Source: Nostoc sp. WHI (GTDB lineage Bacteria; Cyanobacteriota; Cyanobacteriia; Cyanobacteriales; Nostocaceae). Taken from it: DNA of 64,000 bases. Where the stretch lies: NCBI RefSeq assembly GCF_015714725.1, contig NZ_WBKM01000095.1, forward strand, positions 62,001 to 126,000, in the 5' to 3' direction. A program made the position numbers and the translations under genes. The notes below the pieces were generated by a model. The model made no database searches. It saw nothing but the letters and a program-made list of their open reading frames with translations, and was not told where the DNA came from. Shown here piece by piece: positions 34,556 through 44,531 of the stretch (position 1 is its first letter; each line of letters starts with the position of its first letter).

Positions 34556-36406
34556 TTATGCTGTTTTTTCTTCGTTTTTCAATGCTAAACGAGCAAGTCC
34601 ATAACAGATTAGGGCATTGGTAATGAGGAAGATACGTGCTAAGTCACCACTTCCAAAACCCCAAACTGCTGGATCGTAAAACGCACTTACTGTCAAGCAC
34701 GCTGCCACTCCTAAGGTTGAACCAATGGCAAACCATTTCCAGCTAGGATGTCCCAGCAGCAATGCCATTAACACAACGGGAATCAGTACGCTGGCAAATA
34801 GGGGATTCAACGCATCAGTTCCCTGGAGGGTATTGCCTAGTTCGGGAATTGAGCTGCCTAAAACCCGGAAAGGCCACTGGGGAAGATCAAAGATATAGAT
34901 TCCTTTGAGGAAGAATAACCCAGAACTGCCAGCAATTAAGCCACTGGATAAAGACCAACTCCAAGTGAATGGGAAGTAAACCCGTAAAAACCAAGCCAGT
35001 AGATAGGAACCAACTATCATTAAAATCTTGGGTAAAAGTGCGATCGCACCACCATCAATCCAAAAGCCGGGGTTAAAATAACCGTTATCGCGTAACCATC
35101 GGAAGAAATCTGGGAAACTGATTTGCCCTGTGAAGGCTAGTTTGACTGCTGCTTCGGCGTTGAGTTGTCCAGCGCCATAATAGTTCAAACCATCATCCTG
35201 GATAACTCGCGCCGACTGCTTGAGGACTTTTAAAACTTCATCTGGTTCTTTGATGCCAGCAGCTTTGATTAATGCTGCAACACCGGCAACGTGGGGAGAA
35301 GCCATACTTGTACCCTGGAAGCCCAGAAATACCCCTTCGCCATTTTCGTTGATAGTTTCTTGGAGAATTTTACCAGCGTCACTACCACCAGGAGCTGAGA
35401 TATCTACTCCTGCACCAAAGTTAGAATAAGGCGCTTTTTCGCCATCTGGGCCAATTGCGGAAACGCCGATGACGTGGGGATAGCGGGCTGGATAGCTTGC
35501 TCCGTTGGCGTTTTCATTCCCGGCTGCGGCAATGATAACTACATTTTTTCTATGAGCGTAAGCGATCGCTTCTTTCATCAATTGGCTTTCACCACTACCG
35601 CCTAAGCTCATATTAATCACATCTGCGCCTTGATCAGCAGCAAATTTAATCGCTTCGGCAATATCGGCAACGGTACCGCCGCCATAGGAACTAAGTACCT
35701 TTAACGGCATTAAACTGGCTTCGTAGGCAATTCCAGCTACGCCATATTTATTATTTGTGGCTTGGGCAATGGTTCCGGCAACATGGGTGCCGTGTCCATG
35801 ATCGTCTGTGGCTTCTTCTCGGTCGTTAACAAAGTCATAGCCTTTGACGAATTTTGTCTCATACAAGTCCCGCACCTTGGTAATCCCGGAGTCAATTACC
35901 GCAACTGTGATCCCACTGCCTTTGGTTTGACTCCATGCGCCTTCAATACCGATTTGGTGCAAGTTCCACTGCTTGCTGTAATATTGGTCATTGGGGCCAG
36001 TTAATGAGGGACTTGTTTCATCATCTTCTTGAGGTCGCAAAAATTCCCCTAGCCAAGCGGGTTCACCTGGTTGGGGAATCTTTGTGTAGATGTAATTTGG
36101 CTCGATGAATTCTGTGGCTTGGGCAAATTGAGATTTTTTCAGTTCTTGGAGTCGCTGCCGATCGCCTTTGATAATATATACATTATCTTTTTTGGAAAAC
36201 TTGTTGTCTAATTGGGGTGTAACGTTGTATTGTTTGGCGATCGCTTGTAAATTCTGTTCCACCACAGATGATGGAATATCTTCCCGAAAATCAAGCAAAA
36301 TCGTCTCAAACTCACCTTTAGCTGCCATTCCTTGAAAATTCAGGAAACCAAATATGGCAGATCCTAGCCCAATGACAAACAAGCACAATAATATAAGCTT
36401 TCTCAT
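34556..36406 (-). CDS. S8 family subtilisin-like serine protease with membrane tail
   Basis: A 616-residue subtilase. A signal peptide or anchor occupies residues 1-30. A propeptide-like region follows, then the catalytic triad: Asp in VAVIDSGI, His in DDHGHGTHVAGTIAQ and Ser in QGTSMASPHVAGV. After the protease domain (ending about residue 430) come four or five hydrophobic segments (for example ILMIVGSYLLAWFLRVYF and PLFASVLIPVVLMALLLG), so the C-terminus is in the membrane. The catalytic domain is expected outside the cytoplasm. The membrane-tail architecture is a cyanobacterial variant. Confidence 0.9.
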   Translation of the reverse strand: MRKLILLCLFVIGLGSAIFGFLNFQGMAAKGEFETILLDFREDIPSSVVEQNLQAIAKQYNVTPQLDNKFSKKDNVYIIKGDRQRLQELKKSQFAQATEFIEPNYIYTKIPQPGEPAWLGEFLRPQEDDETSPSLTGPNDQYYSKQWNLHQIGIEGAWSQTKGSGITVAVIDSGITKVRDLYETKFVKGYDFVNDREEATDDHGHGTHVAGTIAQATNNKYGVAGIAYEASLMPLKVLSSYGGGTVADIAEAIKFAADQGADVINMSLGGSGESQLMKEAIAYAHRKNVVIIAAAGNENANGASYPARYPHVIGVSAIGPDGEKAPYSNFGAGVDISAPGGSDAGKILQETINENGEGVFLGFQGTSMASPHVAGVAALIKAAGIKEPDEVLKVLKQSARVIQDDGLNYYGAGQLNAEAAVKLAFTGQISFPDFFRWLRDNGYFNPGFWIDGGAIALLPKILMIVGSYLLAWFLRVYFPFTWSWSLSSGLIAGSSGLFFLKGIYIFDLPQWPFRVLGSSIPELGNTLQGTDALNPLFASVLIPVVLMALLLGHPSWKWFAIGSTLGVAACLTVSAFYDPAVWGFGSGDLARIFLITNALICYGLARLALKNEEKTA

Positions 36407-36528
36407 ATTAACTCATCACCGCTTTTTGCCAGTTTGTTCACTAACATAACTTATCTCCATACCTTGTGGGGGGGATTTTTGACTTTTAGTTACAAGTTTC
36501 ACTTGATTACTCAGGAACTTTATAAACG

Positions 36529-36963
36529 ATGGAACGCGGTCTTTTGTGGTTGCCCCTGTTAGTAGTGTTTTTCTGGTTGGCTTGGCAAGGCTCGAAGGAG
36601 TATCAAAAAGTTGAAGCCTATCGCGCCTGGGCAGAGCAATTTGAACGAGCTAAGTATGATATTTATGCTGTGTTAGGTCAAAAAAGTAATAATATAACCT
36701 GGGGAAAACCCACGCCTCAAGGGCCGATTAAACTAGAAACATTCTCTCTACTTAATGTCCAGCAAATCTATCTTTTGATAGATGGCAAATCTGTAGATGT
36801 TGAAAATCCACCGGAAAAAGGTCGTTCTATAGAGTTAGAATTTCTATTTTCGGAATCTACTAACTCAGTGCGGGTTCCCTTTACAGAAATACCTTTGGCG
36901 GCGGAATGGGGTAAGTTTTTGCTCTTAGTATTACAAGGCTTGCGATCGCCACAAAATCAGTAG
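36529..36963 (+). CDS. Hypothetical membrane-anchored protein
   Basis: A 144-residue protein with an N-terminal membrane anchor (LLWLPLLVVFFWLAWQG) and a soluble beta-rich domain. No family recognised. It is transcribed divergently from the subtilase gene, 120 bases away. Confidence 0.65.
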   Translation: MERGLLWLPLLVVFFWLAWQGSKEYQKVEAYRAWAEQFERAKYDIYAVLGQKSNNITWGKPTPQGPIKLETFSLLNVQQIYLLIDGKSVDVENPPEKGRSIELEFLFSESTNSVRVPFTEIPLAAEWGKFLLLVLQGLRSPQNQ

Positions 36964-37150
36964 TTATTTATGTACAGCTTATCTCATAACCATTGACAAA
37001 CATCTTTACAATACATCAATTATGTGTAGGGGCGTACAGATATACGCCCCTATTACCTATGTATCTGTAAGTGAAAGGGTATTACTGCATCGGAAAAATA
37101 GAGAAAGTCAAATTTAATAAGCAAAATGTCATTTGACTTACTCAAAATGC

Positions 37151-37300
37151 CATTTGACTTACTCAAACCCCAGTTTGCTTACTCATTTTGGTGTTTTCCG
37201 CAAGCAAAAGCTCATTTGACTTACTCAAACCCCAGTTTGCTTACTCATTTTGGTATTTTCCGCAAGCAAAAGCTCATTTAACTTACTCAAAAGCTTATTT
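37151..37300. repeat. 62-bp tandem repeat, about 2.5 copies
   Basis: The unit starts catttgactta and runs through ccagtttgcttactcattttgg; copies begin at 37151, 37213 and 37275. Shorter catttgacttactcaaa pieces precede and follow it. It lies in a 538-base gap (36964-37501) with no gene. Each unit carries internal inverted pieces (caagcaaaag, cagtttgctt). Confidence 0.85.
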
Positions 37301-37440
37301 GACTTACTTATTTCAGTAAATCCTGCACTCATTCGAGTAATTCAGACACTCGTGACAACTTAACGTGAAAAAAGCGGTTAAAAACCCCATCTACACAACC
37401 AAAACCCACCTGCGTGAGTTAAGAACCCTTGATTTTGTAT

Positions 37441-37492
37441 TAGTCCACGGAGGTGGACTTTGTTTGTATAGCCGCGAATTCTATTCGCCAGG
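37441..37492 (-). repeat. 52-bp dispersed palindromic repeat, copy 2
   Basis: Inverted copy of 8451-8502, with the same two internal palindromes. Located just beyond the stop of the NTF2-like gene. Confidence 0.7.
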
Positions 37493-37501
37493 CTTAAGTT
37501 A

Positions 37502-38326
37502 CTACTTTTTCACCACTTGCAGGCGCTGAATTACCATCGTCATCCCATTGCCTCGCAGAATGACAGCAGAAATCCATTGGCTACCAGGAGTAAGTGGTGC
37601 TTTTCCGACTTTAAACAGTCCACCAGATGTAAGTAATTCCAAATCTACTGATGTGGGGTTAAAAAACTTATCTGGTTGAATAGGCTCCTCTAACGCTGTT
37701 CCTAGTAGAAAATCATCACCAAGTGGCTCTTGAACGATCGCATCAAAATTATACTTCTGACCAACTTTCACCTGCTGAGGTAATTTAATATCGATTTGCG
37801 GCGGCTTGCTCCCAGAGGTAAGTAGGGTGCGTTCTGACAAAATATCTTGGCGGACTATTTTTCCGCCTGTAATGCGCTGACGCGATTTAATTGTGGCATT
37901 GAGAGTCATGTTATTACCATTACCGGAGGGTAAGCCAGTTATCTTTGTTTCTGTTTCGGCGATGATGGCATTACCTTCAGGTTTTGAAGATAACAGTTTT
38001 GTACTGTATTGCAATTTAGGATATCGTTGCCAAAGTGAAATCAAGGACTTTTCTAAGGTTTGGCGGTTTAACCCATCCCCATGAATAAAATTGGAGCTGT
38101 AGAATTGCAACACTCCTTGAATATCGCCTTGGCTGGCGGCGGCATCAATTTGTGTCAACAGGTTTGTCAGATTGGCTGGTACATTTTGGACTAATTGCTG
38201 TGGTGTCGCCGCTTGAGTGCGTTGCCAATCACTTGTTAAACCAAGTGTCAACAGGAAAGAAATCAACCCGATGCTGGTTGATAATTTGAGTTGGTGTTTC
38301 ATTAAGACGGTAATAATGTTAGTCAT
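37502..38326 (-). CDS. Secreted NTF2-like hypothetical protein
   Basis: A 274-residue protein with a signal-peptide-like N-terminus (LSTSIGLISFLLTLGLTSDW...QAA). Residues 50-165 (LTQIDAAASQGDIQGVLQFYSSNFIHGDGLNRQTLEKSLISLWQRYP) resemble an NTF2-like/SnoaL domain, and a C-terminal beta domain follows. Function unknown. It is divergent from murG. Confidence 0.65.
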   Translation of the reverse strand: MTNIITVLMKHQLKLSTSIGLISFLLTLGLTSDWQRTQAATPQQLVQNVPANLTNLLTQIDAAASQGDIQGVLQFYSSNFIHGDGLNRQTLEKSLISLWQRYPKLQYSTKLLSSKPEGNAIIAETETKITGLPSGNGNNMTLNATIKSRQRITGGKIVRQDILSERTLLTSGSKPPQIDIKLPQQVKVGQKYNFDAIVQEPLGDDFLLGTALEEPIQPDKFFNPTSVDLELLTSGGLFKVGKAPLTPGSQWISAVILRGNGMTMVIQRLQVVKK

Positions 38327-38412
38327 TCGTAATGAATTTACTGATTTGATTAGAGAAGGTAAGGAAATTGTTTTATCTTAGTTAAATTAGGCGCTAAACG
38401 GTAGAGGTTTGA

Positions 38413-39486
38413 TTGGTAAACGCACCGATACGATTATTAATAGCTGCCAGTGGGACTGGTGGACATTTGTTTCCAGCGATCGCACTGGCCCAAAAACTTC
38501 CAGATTATCAAATAGAATGGCTGGGAGTACCCAATCGGCTAGAAACTCAACTTATCCCTAAAGAGTATCCCTTGAATACTATTGCAGTTGAAGGGTTTCA
38601 GCAAGGGTTTGGACTCTCCTCGATTCGCATTTTGGGTAAACTCGTTGGTTCAATTCTGGAAGTTAGACGAATTCTCAAACAAGGAAATTTTCAAGGAGTG
38701 TTTACCACAGGAGGTTATATTGCCGCGCCAGCCGTCATTGCGGCGCGTTCCCTCGGTTTGCCTGTGATTTTCCACGAATCTAACGCCTTACCGGGGAAAG
38801 TAACTCGCTTTTTTGGCCCTTGGTGTAGTGTAGTAGCTTTAGGATTTGAAGTAGCTGCTAAGTATTTGCCACGATCCACAAATGTCTGCGTTGGCACTCC
38901 TGTAAGAGAGCAATTCCTTGATGGGGCAATTAATGCACCCCTAGATTTAGCCATTCCTGATGGTGTTCCTTTAATTGTCGTCTTTGGTGGTAGCCAAGGC
39001 GCAGTTGCTATCAATAAGTTGGTGCGCGAATCTGCAAATGCTTGGTTTGATGCTGGTATTTATGTAGTACATTTAACTGGCGATCGCGATCCAGAAGCAG
39101 ATAGTCTCAAACATCCACAGTACATAGCCTTACCTTTTTACAACAATATGGCAGCGTTGTTGCAACGAGCTTCTTTAGCCATTACTCGTTCTGGTGCTGG
39201 TAGCTTGACAGAATTAGCAGTGTGTGGAACGCCAGCGATTTTGATTCCTTACCCCTTTGCCGCAGAAGACCATCAATCCTACAATGCAGAGGTATTTACT
39301 TCATCTGGTGCGGCGTTAACGCTGAAACAATCCGAGTTGACAGCACAAACATTGCAAAGTAATGTGTTGAATCTGTTGCAGTCACCGGAAGAGTTAGCAA
39401 AGATGGGAGAAAAAGCTCATGCGATCGCAGTTCCCGATAGTGCAGAAAAGTTGGCGCAATTAGTGCGTGAAGTGATAGAAAATTAA
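38413..39486 (+). CDS. murG: UDP-GlcNAc:lipid-I transferase MurG
   Basis: A 357-residue GT28 enzyme with a TTG start. LLIAASGTGGHLFPAIALAQ is the G-loop, HESNALPGKVTRF the acceptor region, VVFGGSQGAVAIN the second G-loop, and ITRSGAGSLTELAVCGTPAILIPYPFAAEDHQSYNA the UDP-GlcNAc site. It makes lipid II at the inner face of the membrane. Complete. Confidence 0.96.
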   Translation: MVNAPIRLLIAASGTGGHLFPAIALAQKLPDYQIEWLGVPNRLETQLIPKEYPLNTIAVEGFQQGFGLSSIRILGKLVGSILEVRRILKQGNFQGVFTTGGYIAAPAVIAARSLGLPVIFHESNALPGKVTRFFGPWCSVVALGFEVAAKYLPRSTNVCVGTPVREQFLDGAINAPLDLAIPDGVPLIVVFGGSQGAVAINKLVRESANAWFDAGIYVVHLTGDRDPEADSLKHPQYIALPFYNNMAALLQRASLAITRSGAGSLTELAVCGTPAILIPYPFAAEDHQSYNAEVFTSSGAALTLKQSELTAQTLQSNVLNLLQSPEELAKMGEKAHAIAVPDSAEKLAQLVREVIEN

Positions 39487-39524
39487 CATTTATTATTTAG
39501 CATGAGAAATTTATTCTTCCAGTT

Positions 39525-40781
39525 ATGAAAATCCTATTCAGCCAAAAATTTCGTTTTACAGTAGGTTGTGCTGCTTTATTAGTTGTAAGTTTAGTCAGTA
39601 ATCATTTATATACTCAGTCAAAAACTAAACAGTTAGCCCAAGAAAATTCCGTTCCACTTCAACTTGTTGCTCAACAAACATCTGATGAGATTATAGGCAA
39701 GGAAAATGCTTTTTCACCTCAGCAGAATTTAATATCAGCATCTACACCATATCCAGTTGTCGATGAGTTCAAAAAATATAAATTTAGCATTAATGGCAGT
39801 CAGGTTGTTACTCCAGCAAAACTGCCAAGTAGTAAGGTTAACTTCAATCAAGGGGATTTATTAACTGTTCTTGTTAATACTAGAAAATATTTTCAAGATT
39901 ACGCTTCAGAAGATCCAGATATTCTGCGTACAGGAATGCTTGCCACTCAAGGAGTTACTGTGCCAGATGTTCTTAAGACTTTAGATTTCATGATTGCTGT
40001 CTTAAAGGAGGATATTGCTAATAATCGAGCCACTCGTTTACAAGATCCTAAGTTTATAAATACCAATTTCCGAGTTATCAAATGGACTGCCTATAATCCC
40101 AAAAATAAGAACCAAAAACAATTACGAATTACTAAATATGCTGTTTTTACTCATTCCGGTTCTCGCAAGAAAAGCTCTACTTTTAATACAGGAATTTATA
40201 GCTTAAAAGAAAACTCTAATAACGATAAATTCTATACTAGATATACTAAACAAGATGTTTTATCTGGTATTTATGAGCCAGGTGGTAGAGAGTTTGGAAA
40301 AGTTAAAAGTCTCGCTTATCTAACCAGAAATGGCTTAGAAGAAGCGTTGATGCAAGGAACAGTACTGATTAACTTTACAGATGGTTATAAGGCATTTTTT
40401 AATGTAGATAGAAATAATGGAATCTCTTATATTCGTGGATTACAAGCAACAGCACAAAAACGTTATTGGTATTTTAGAGAGGTTGATGCCATTAAAGGCT
40501 ATGGATATAAAATAAATGCAAAAATTTCCATTAAACCAGAAGTAACCTTTGCTGGAGATGTTCTAAATATTGGTTTAGGTAAAGTAATTGTCATTGAACA
40601 TACTAAAAATGGTCGTAAACACCTGCAAATGGGAGTTATGGCTGATACAGGTGGAGCATTTTTACCCAATCTTTATCAACTCGATTTTTTGGCAGGTATT
40701 TTTAAGAATCAAAGAGAATTTGGTCAGTATATCAGCCAATTGCCTGAGTATGCTACAGCATATTTTTTAGTAAAAAAGTAA
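39525..40781 (+). CDS. Secreted protein with MltA/3D-like C-terminus
   Basis: A 418-residue protein with an N-terminal signal or anchor (FRFTVGCAALLVVSLVSNHLY). The C-terminal LGKVIVIEHTKNGRKHLQMGVMADTGGAFLPNLYQLDFLAG recalls the 3D double-psi barrel of MltA-type lytic transglycosylases (the Asp-Thr-Gly-Gly motif). The middle part is unrecognised. It starts 38 bases after murG, so a peptidoglycan-related role is plausible but inferred. Confidence 0.6.
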   Translation: MKILFSQKFRFTVGCAALLVVSLVSNHLYTQSKTKQLAQENSVPLQLVAQQTSDEIIGKENAFSPQQNLISASTPYPVVDEFKKYKFSINGSQVVTPAKLPSSKVNFNQGDLLTVLVNTRKYFQDYASEDPDILRTGMLATQGVTVPDVLKTLDFMIAVLKEDIANNRATRLQDPKFINTNFRVIKWTAYNPKNKNQKQLRITKYAVFTHSGSRKKSSTFNTGIYSLKENSNNDKFYTRYTKQDVLSGIYEPGGREFGKVKSLAYLTRNGLEEALMQGTVLINFTDGYKAFFNVDRNNGISYIRGLQATAQKRYWYFREVDAIKGYGYKINAKISIKPEVTFAGDVLNIGLGKVIVIEHTKNGRKHLQMGVMADTGGAFLPNLYQLDFLAGIFKNQREFGQYISQLPEYATAYFLVKK

Positions 40782-40800
40782 AGTTTGGTAAGCGATCGCT

Positions 40801-41322
40801 TTATTTTTCCCGATTTATCCAATCTTTTCCATTAGCTAGCTGACTAAGATAATCATCCATAATCGCTGGTAATTCCTTTGCCGAATAAGTATATGTTAAA
40901 GCCAGAAAACTAATTGCTGTAGTTGAAATCTGGTTTTTATTTAGCATCGTTGACAACTGAGAGCGAGTAAATTTGCCATTCATTACTTCATTGCTAGCAT
41001 CTGCGATCGCATCTTCAATTACTTCCTCTTCTATTAAATTCTCCCATTCATCTAAATCAATGTAGTAAGATGTTTTATTATCTTTGATATTCACTTCTTT
41101 AATTTCGCGGATAGCATTGCGAATAGAAGCAATCCAAGAATTTGTTAATCGCTGTTCTACTTGATTCTTAATTAAATGAATTAGCAAAATCCTTAAAAAC
41201 GATTTGATCTGCCGCAGAATTGCCTTTTTACTCATTCCCTCTAATTCATCTACAATTGCCAAGGCATCTGCGTAACGTCCGTCCAAAATACTCTTTTTAA
41301 GGTCTATTAATTCTTGCGTCAT
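40801..41322 (-). CDS. DUF29-like protein, tandem copy 3
   Basis: A 173-residue protein when read from the MTQELIDLKK start, which matches the single start of the first paralogue. An upstream in-frame ATG at 41358 would overlap the preceding gene and is less likely. The central RQIKSFLRILLIHLIKNQVEQRLTNSWIASIRNAIREI is the DUF29 helix pair. It lies 4 bases after the stop of copy 2. Function unknown. Confidence 0.72.
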   Translation of the reverse strand: MTQELIDLKKSILDGRYADALAIVDELEGMSKKAILRQIKSFLRILLIHLIKNQVEQRLTNSWIASIRNAIREIKEVNIKDNKTSYYIDLDEWENLIEEEVIEDAIADASNEVMNGKFTRSQLSTMLNKNQISTTAISFLALTYTYSAKELPAIMDDYLSQLANGKDWINREK

Positions 41323-41326
41323 TTTT

Positions 41327-41848
41327 TCACCGTTTACCTGCTTTCCAATCTTCTCCACCGACTAGCTGAGTTAAATTTTCAGTTACAACTGTGGGTAACT
41401 CCTTAGGTGAATAAGAATAAGTTAGTGCCAAAAAGTTTAAAGCAGTCTGAATAATCTGATTTCTATCTATTATTTCAGCCAGTTGGAATTGATTATATGC
41501 TCCATTCATTACTTCATCGCTGGTATCTGCGATCGCATCTTCAATTACTTCCTCTTCTATCAATTTCTTCCACTCGTCTAAATCAACGTAGTAGGATGTT
41601 TGATTATCTTTGATATTCACTTCTTTAATTTCGCGGATAGCATTGCGAATAGAAGCAATCCAAGAATTTGTTAATCGCTGTTCTACTTGATTCTTAATTA
41701 AATGAATTAGCAAAATCCTTAAAAACGATTTAATCTGACGCAGAATTGCCTTTTTACTCATTCCCTCTAATTCATCCACAATTGCCAAGGCATCTGCATA
41801 ACGTCCGTCCAAAATACTCTTTTTAAGGTCTATTAATTCTTGCGTCAT
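41327..41848 (-). CDS. DUF29-like protein, tandem copy 2
   Basis: A 173-residue paralogue, nearly identical to copy 3 over its first 110 residues and diverging in the last 60. Its start (MTQEL) lies 4 bases after the stop of copy 1. The pattern of near-identity followed by divergence suggests recent duplication or gene conversion. Confidence 0.72.
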   Translation of the reverse strand: MTQELIDLKKSILDGRYADALAIVDELEGMSKKAILRQIKSFLRILLIHLIKNQVEQRLTNSWIASIRNAIREIKEVNIKDNQTSYYVDLDEWKKLIEEEVIEDAIADTSDEVMNGAYNQFQLAEIIDRNQIIQTALNFLALTYSYSPKELPTVVTENLTQLVGGEDWKAGKR

Positions 41849-41852
41849 TTTT

Positions 41853-42371
41853 TTACTGTCTACCTGCTTTCCAATCTTCTCCACCGATTAACTGAGTTAA
41901 ATTTTCAGCTACAACTGCGGGTAACTCCTTAGCTGAATAAGAATAAGTTAGCGCCAAAAACTCCAAAGCAGTCTGAGTAATCTGGTTTCTATCCACCATT
42001 TCAACCAGTTGAAATTCATTGTACATTCCATTCAAAACTTCCACGCTAGTATCACGCACTGCTGCTTCTATTTCATCTTCAATATAGGTATCCCATTCGT
42101 TTAAATTGATATAATAGGATTTTTTATTGTCTTTGATATTCAGCTTTTTAATTTCTCGAACTGAATTACGAATAGAAGCAACCCAAGAATTTGTTAACCT
42201 TTGTTCTAGTTGGTTCTTAATCAAATGAATCAGCAGAATCCTTAAATAAGCTTGGATATTCCGCAGAATAGCTTGTTTGCTCATTCCCTCTAATTCATCA
42301 ACAATTGCCAAAGCATCTGCGTAACGTCCTTCCTGTATACAAGTTCTGAGGTCTATTAATTCCTGCGTCAT
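41853..42371 (-). CDS. DUF29-like protein, tandem copy 1
   Basis: A 172-residue paralogue and the first gene of the operon, more diverged (DLRTCIQEGRYADALAIVDELEGMSKQAILRNIQAYLRILLIHLIKNQLEQRL). An AGGTGAATAA box precedes the ATG on the minus strand. All three are predicted soluble and helical. Confidence 0.72.
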   Translation of the reverse strand: MTQELIDLRTCIQEGRYADALAIVDELEGMSKQAILRNIQAYLRILLIHLIKNQLEQRLTNSWVASIRNSVREIKKLNIKDNKKSYYINLNEWDTYIEDEIEAAVRDTSVEVLNGMYNEFQLVEMVDRNQITQTALEFLALTYSYSAKELPAVVAENLTQLIGGEDWKAGRQ

Positions 42372-42474
42372 TTTTATTCACCTCAAAATTTCATCATTGT
42401 AATTTCAATATAACAATTACTCCTCATTCATTGATGGAGCAGGTAAGATACCTGCTCTTGTTCATGCAGTATCT

Positions 42475-43098
42475 TTACTTCTTCGCTTGTATCACTTGCA
42501 AACTACCACCTGCATATAAAATTGGCTGACTTACTTTGAACTGATTCTCAGTTAACAATCCAGCCAAATCAGTTTTCAACAATTCCCAAGCTGTTTCCGT
42601 TTCAAACAACAACAAAAACAGTGATATCCCAGGCCAAAATATCGGATTTGTCGGAGCGTGAAAATCCACCAGCGTAAACACCCCGCCTGGCTTCAGCACC
42701 CGATAAACTTCATTAATAATTTTTCGTAATTGCTGAGGCTGCATCTCATGTAGTGCGACGCTGGTATGCACCACATCAAACAGATTATCTGCAAATGGCA
42801 TCTTTTCAGCAAAAGCTTCTACATAGGAAGCTAATGGTACATTTTGCCGCGCCCGTTGCAAAGACTTGGGTGAAGCATCCAATCCTGTTACATTTTGTGA
42901 TAAATTTACCAAAAATTGTGTCGTTTGACCACTGCCGCAACATAAATCTAAGACTTGAGTATCTGAGTGAATTATTAAGTCTTGCAAAGCAAGTTTCCGA
43001 AAACGGGTTTCTCCACCTACACTAAAGGCTGCTAAACGCGAAATACCATCATATAGCCATTGATAGCGGTAACTCCAATTCCTTAAAATTGTTGCCAT
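42475..43098 (-). CDS. Class I SAM-dependent methyltransferase
   Basis: A 207-residue methyltransferase. VLDLCCGSGQTTQFLV is motif I, DASPKSLQRAR the acidic loop, MPFADNLFDVVHTSVALHEM the UbiE-like post-motif, and VLKPGGVFTLVDFH motif III. UbiE/COQ5-like overall. Substrate unknown. It is divergent from hemH. Confidence 0.85.
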   Translation of the reverse strand: MATILRNWSYRYQWLYDGISRLAAFSVGGETRFRKLALQDLIIHSDTQVLDLCCGSGQTTQFLVNLSQNVTGLDASPKSLQRARQNVPLASYVEAFAEKMPFADNLFDVVHTSVALHEMQPQQLRKIINEVYRVLKPGGVFTLVDFHAPTNPIFWPGISLFLLLFETETAWELLKTDLAGLLTENQFKVSQPILYAGGSLQVIQAKK

Positions 43099-43193
43099 TG
43101 CATATTTCCTTGCTATTAAGCTTTATATTTAATTAAAGATATATTGTTAACAATTAGTAAAAAACCTGAAAAGATTGGGGGAAGGTAACTGCT

Positions 43194-44360
43194 ATGGGTC
43201 GTGTAGGTGTCTTATTACTCAATCTCGGTGGCCCCGATAAGCTTGAAGATGTCGGGCCATTTTTGTACAACCTATTTTCCGATCCGGAAATTATTCGCCT
43301 ACCATTTCGCTGGTTGCAAAAGCCCCTAGCCTGGTTTATTGCCTCGCGGCGAACCAAAACATCTCAAGGAAACTATAAGCAAATCGGTGGTGGTTCCCCA
43401 CTGCGGCGAATCACAGAAGAGCAAGGTGAAGCTCTCAAAAAACAGTTGGGTTATTTGGGACAAGAAGCTAATATCTACGTGGGAATGCGTTATTGGCATC
43501 CCTATACAGAAGAAGCGATCGCACAGATCACGCAAGATAATATAGAACACTTGGTAATATTACCACTATATCCCCAGTTTTCTATCAGTACTAGTGGTTC
43601 GAGCTTCCGGCTTTTAGAAAAGCTTTGGCAAGAAGACCCAAAACTTCAAAGCATTGATTACACCGTTATTCCTTCCTGGTACAAACAACCAGGCTACCTC
43701 CAAGCAATGGCGGAACTCATAGCCCAGGAACTTGAGCAGTTTGCTAATCCAGATGAGGTTCATATATTCTTCAGCGCTCACGGCGTTCCTAAAAGCTACG
43801 TTGAAGAAGCTGGCGACCCTTACCAGCAAGAAATTGAAGAATGTACTGCCCTGATTATGCAGACCCTCAATCGACCCAATGTTCACACCTTGGCTTACCA
43901 AAGTCGCGTCGGCCCAGTAGAATGGCTTCAACCTTATACTGAAGATGCCCTTAAAGAACTAGGCGCACAAGGCGTGAAAGATTTGGTTGTCGTGCCTATT
44001 AGTTTTGTCTCAGAACACATTGAAACACTACAAGAAATTGATATTGAGTATCGGGAAGTAGCAGAAGAATCAGGAATTCACAACTTCCGTCGCGTACCTG
44101 CTCCCAATACTAATCCAGTATTTATTAATGCACTCGCAGACTTAGTGATTGATGCGCTAAAAAACCCCAGTTTTAAGCTTTCGCAAGCTGCCCAAATGAA
44201 AAAAATCGTAAAAATGTATCCCAAAGAAGGTTGGAAGTGGGGTCTAACTACCAGTGCTGAAGTATGGAATGGGCGCATTGCCATGCTGGGTTTCATTGCT
44301 TTAATCATCGAGTTGATTACCGGTCAAGGCTTCTTGCACATGATTGGACTTTTGCAGTAA
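43194..44360 (+). CDS. hemH: Ferrochelatase with C-terminal chlorophyll-binding-like domain
   Basis: A 388-residue ferrochelatase that inserts Fe2+ into protoporphyrin [34 protein letters not shown] is the start signature, and [20 protein letters not shown] holds the catalytic His. Residues 345-388 ([36 protein letters not shown]) form a CAB/HLIP-type helix with the ExxNGRxAMxGF motif, present only in phototroph ferrochelatases. Complete. Confidence 0.97.
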   Translation: MGRVGVLLLNLGGPDKLEDVGPFLYNLFSDPEIIRLPFRWLQKPLAWFIASRRTKTSQGNYKQIGGGSPLRRITEEQGEALKKQLGYLGQEANIYVGMRYWHPYTEEAIAQITQDNIEHLVILPLYPQFSISTSGSSFRLLEKLWQEDPKLQSIDYTVIPSWYKQPGYLQAMAELIAQELEQFANPDEVHIFFSAHGVPKSYVEEAGDPYQQEIEECTALIMQTLNRPNVHTLAYQSRVGPVEWLQPYTEDALKELGAQGVKDLVVVPISFVSEHIETLQEIDIEYREVAEESGIHNFRRVPAPNTNPVFINALADLVIDALKNPSFKLSQAAQMKKIVKMYPKEGWKWGLTTSAEVWNGRIAMLGFIALIIELITGQGFLHMIGLLQ

Positions 44361-44386
44361 TGGGCATTGGGCATTGGGCATTGGGC
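44361..44386. repeat. TGGGCAT heptamer tandem repeat
   Basis: Three to four copies directly after hemH, followed by gttccgagttctgag-type copies up to about 44415. Confidence 0.75.
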
Positions 44387-44531
44387 AAAAACAGTTCCGA
44401 GTTCCGAGTTCTGAGTGAAGAAGTGAGATTCCCAACTCAGCACTCCTGAAGGGCATTGAGCATTGCACAGAGGAGAAAGACTTACGGTAAGTTTCCCTCA
44501 ACTCCCCCTTTCTCCTATCCTGCTCCTTCAT

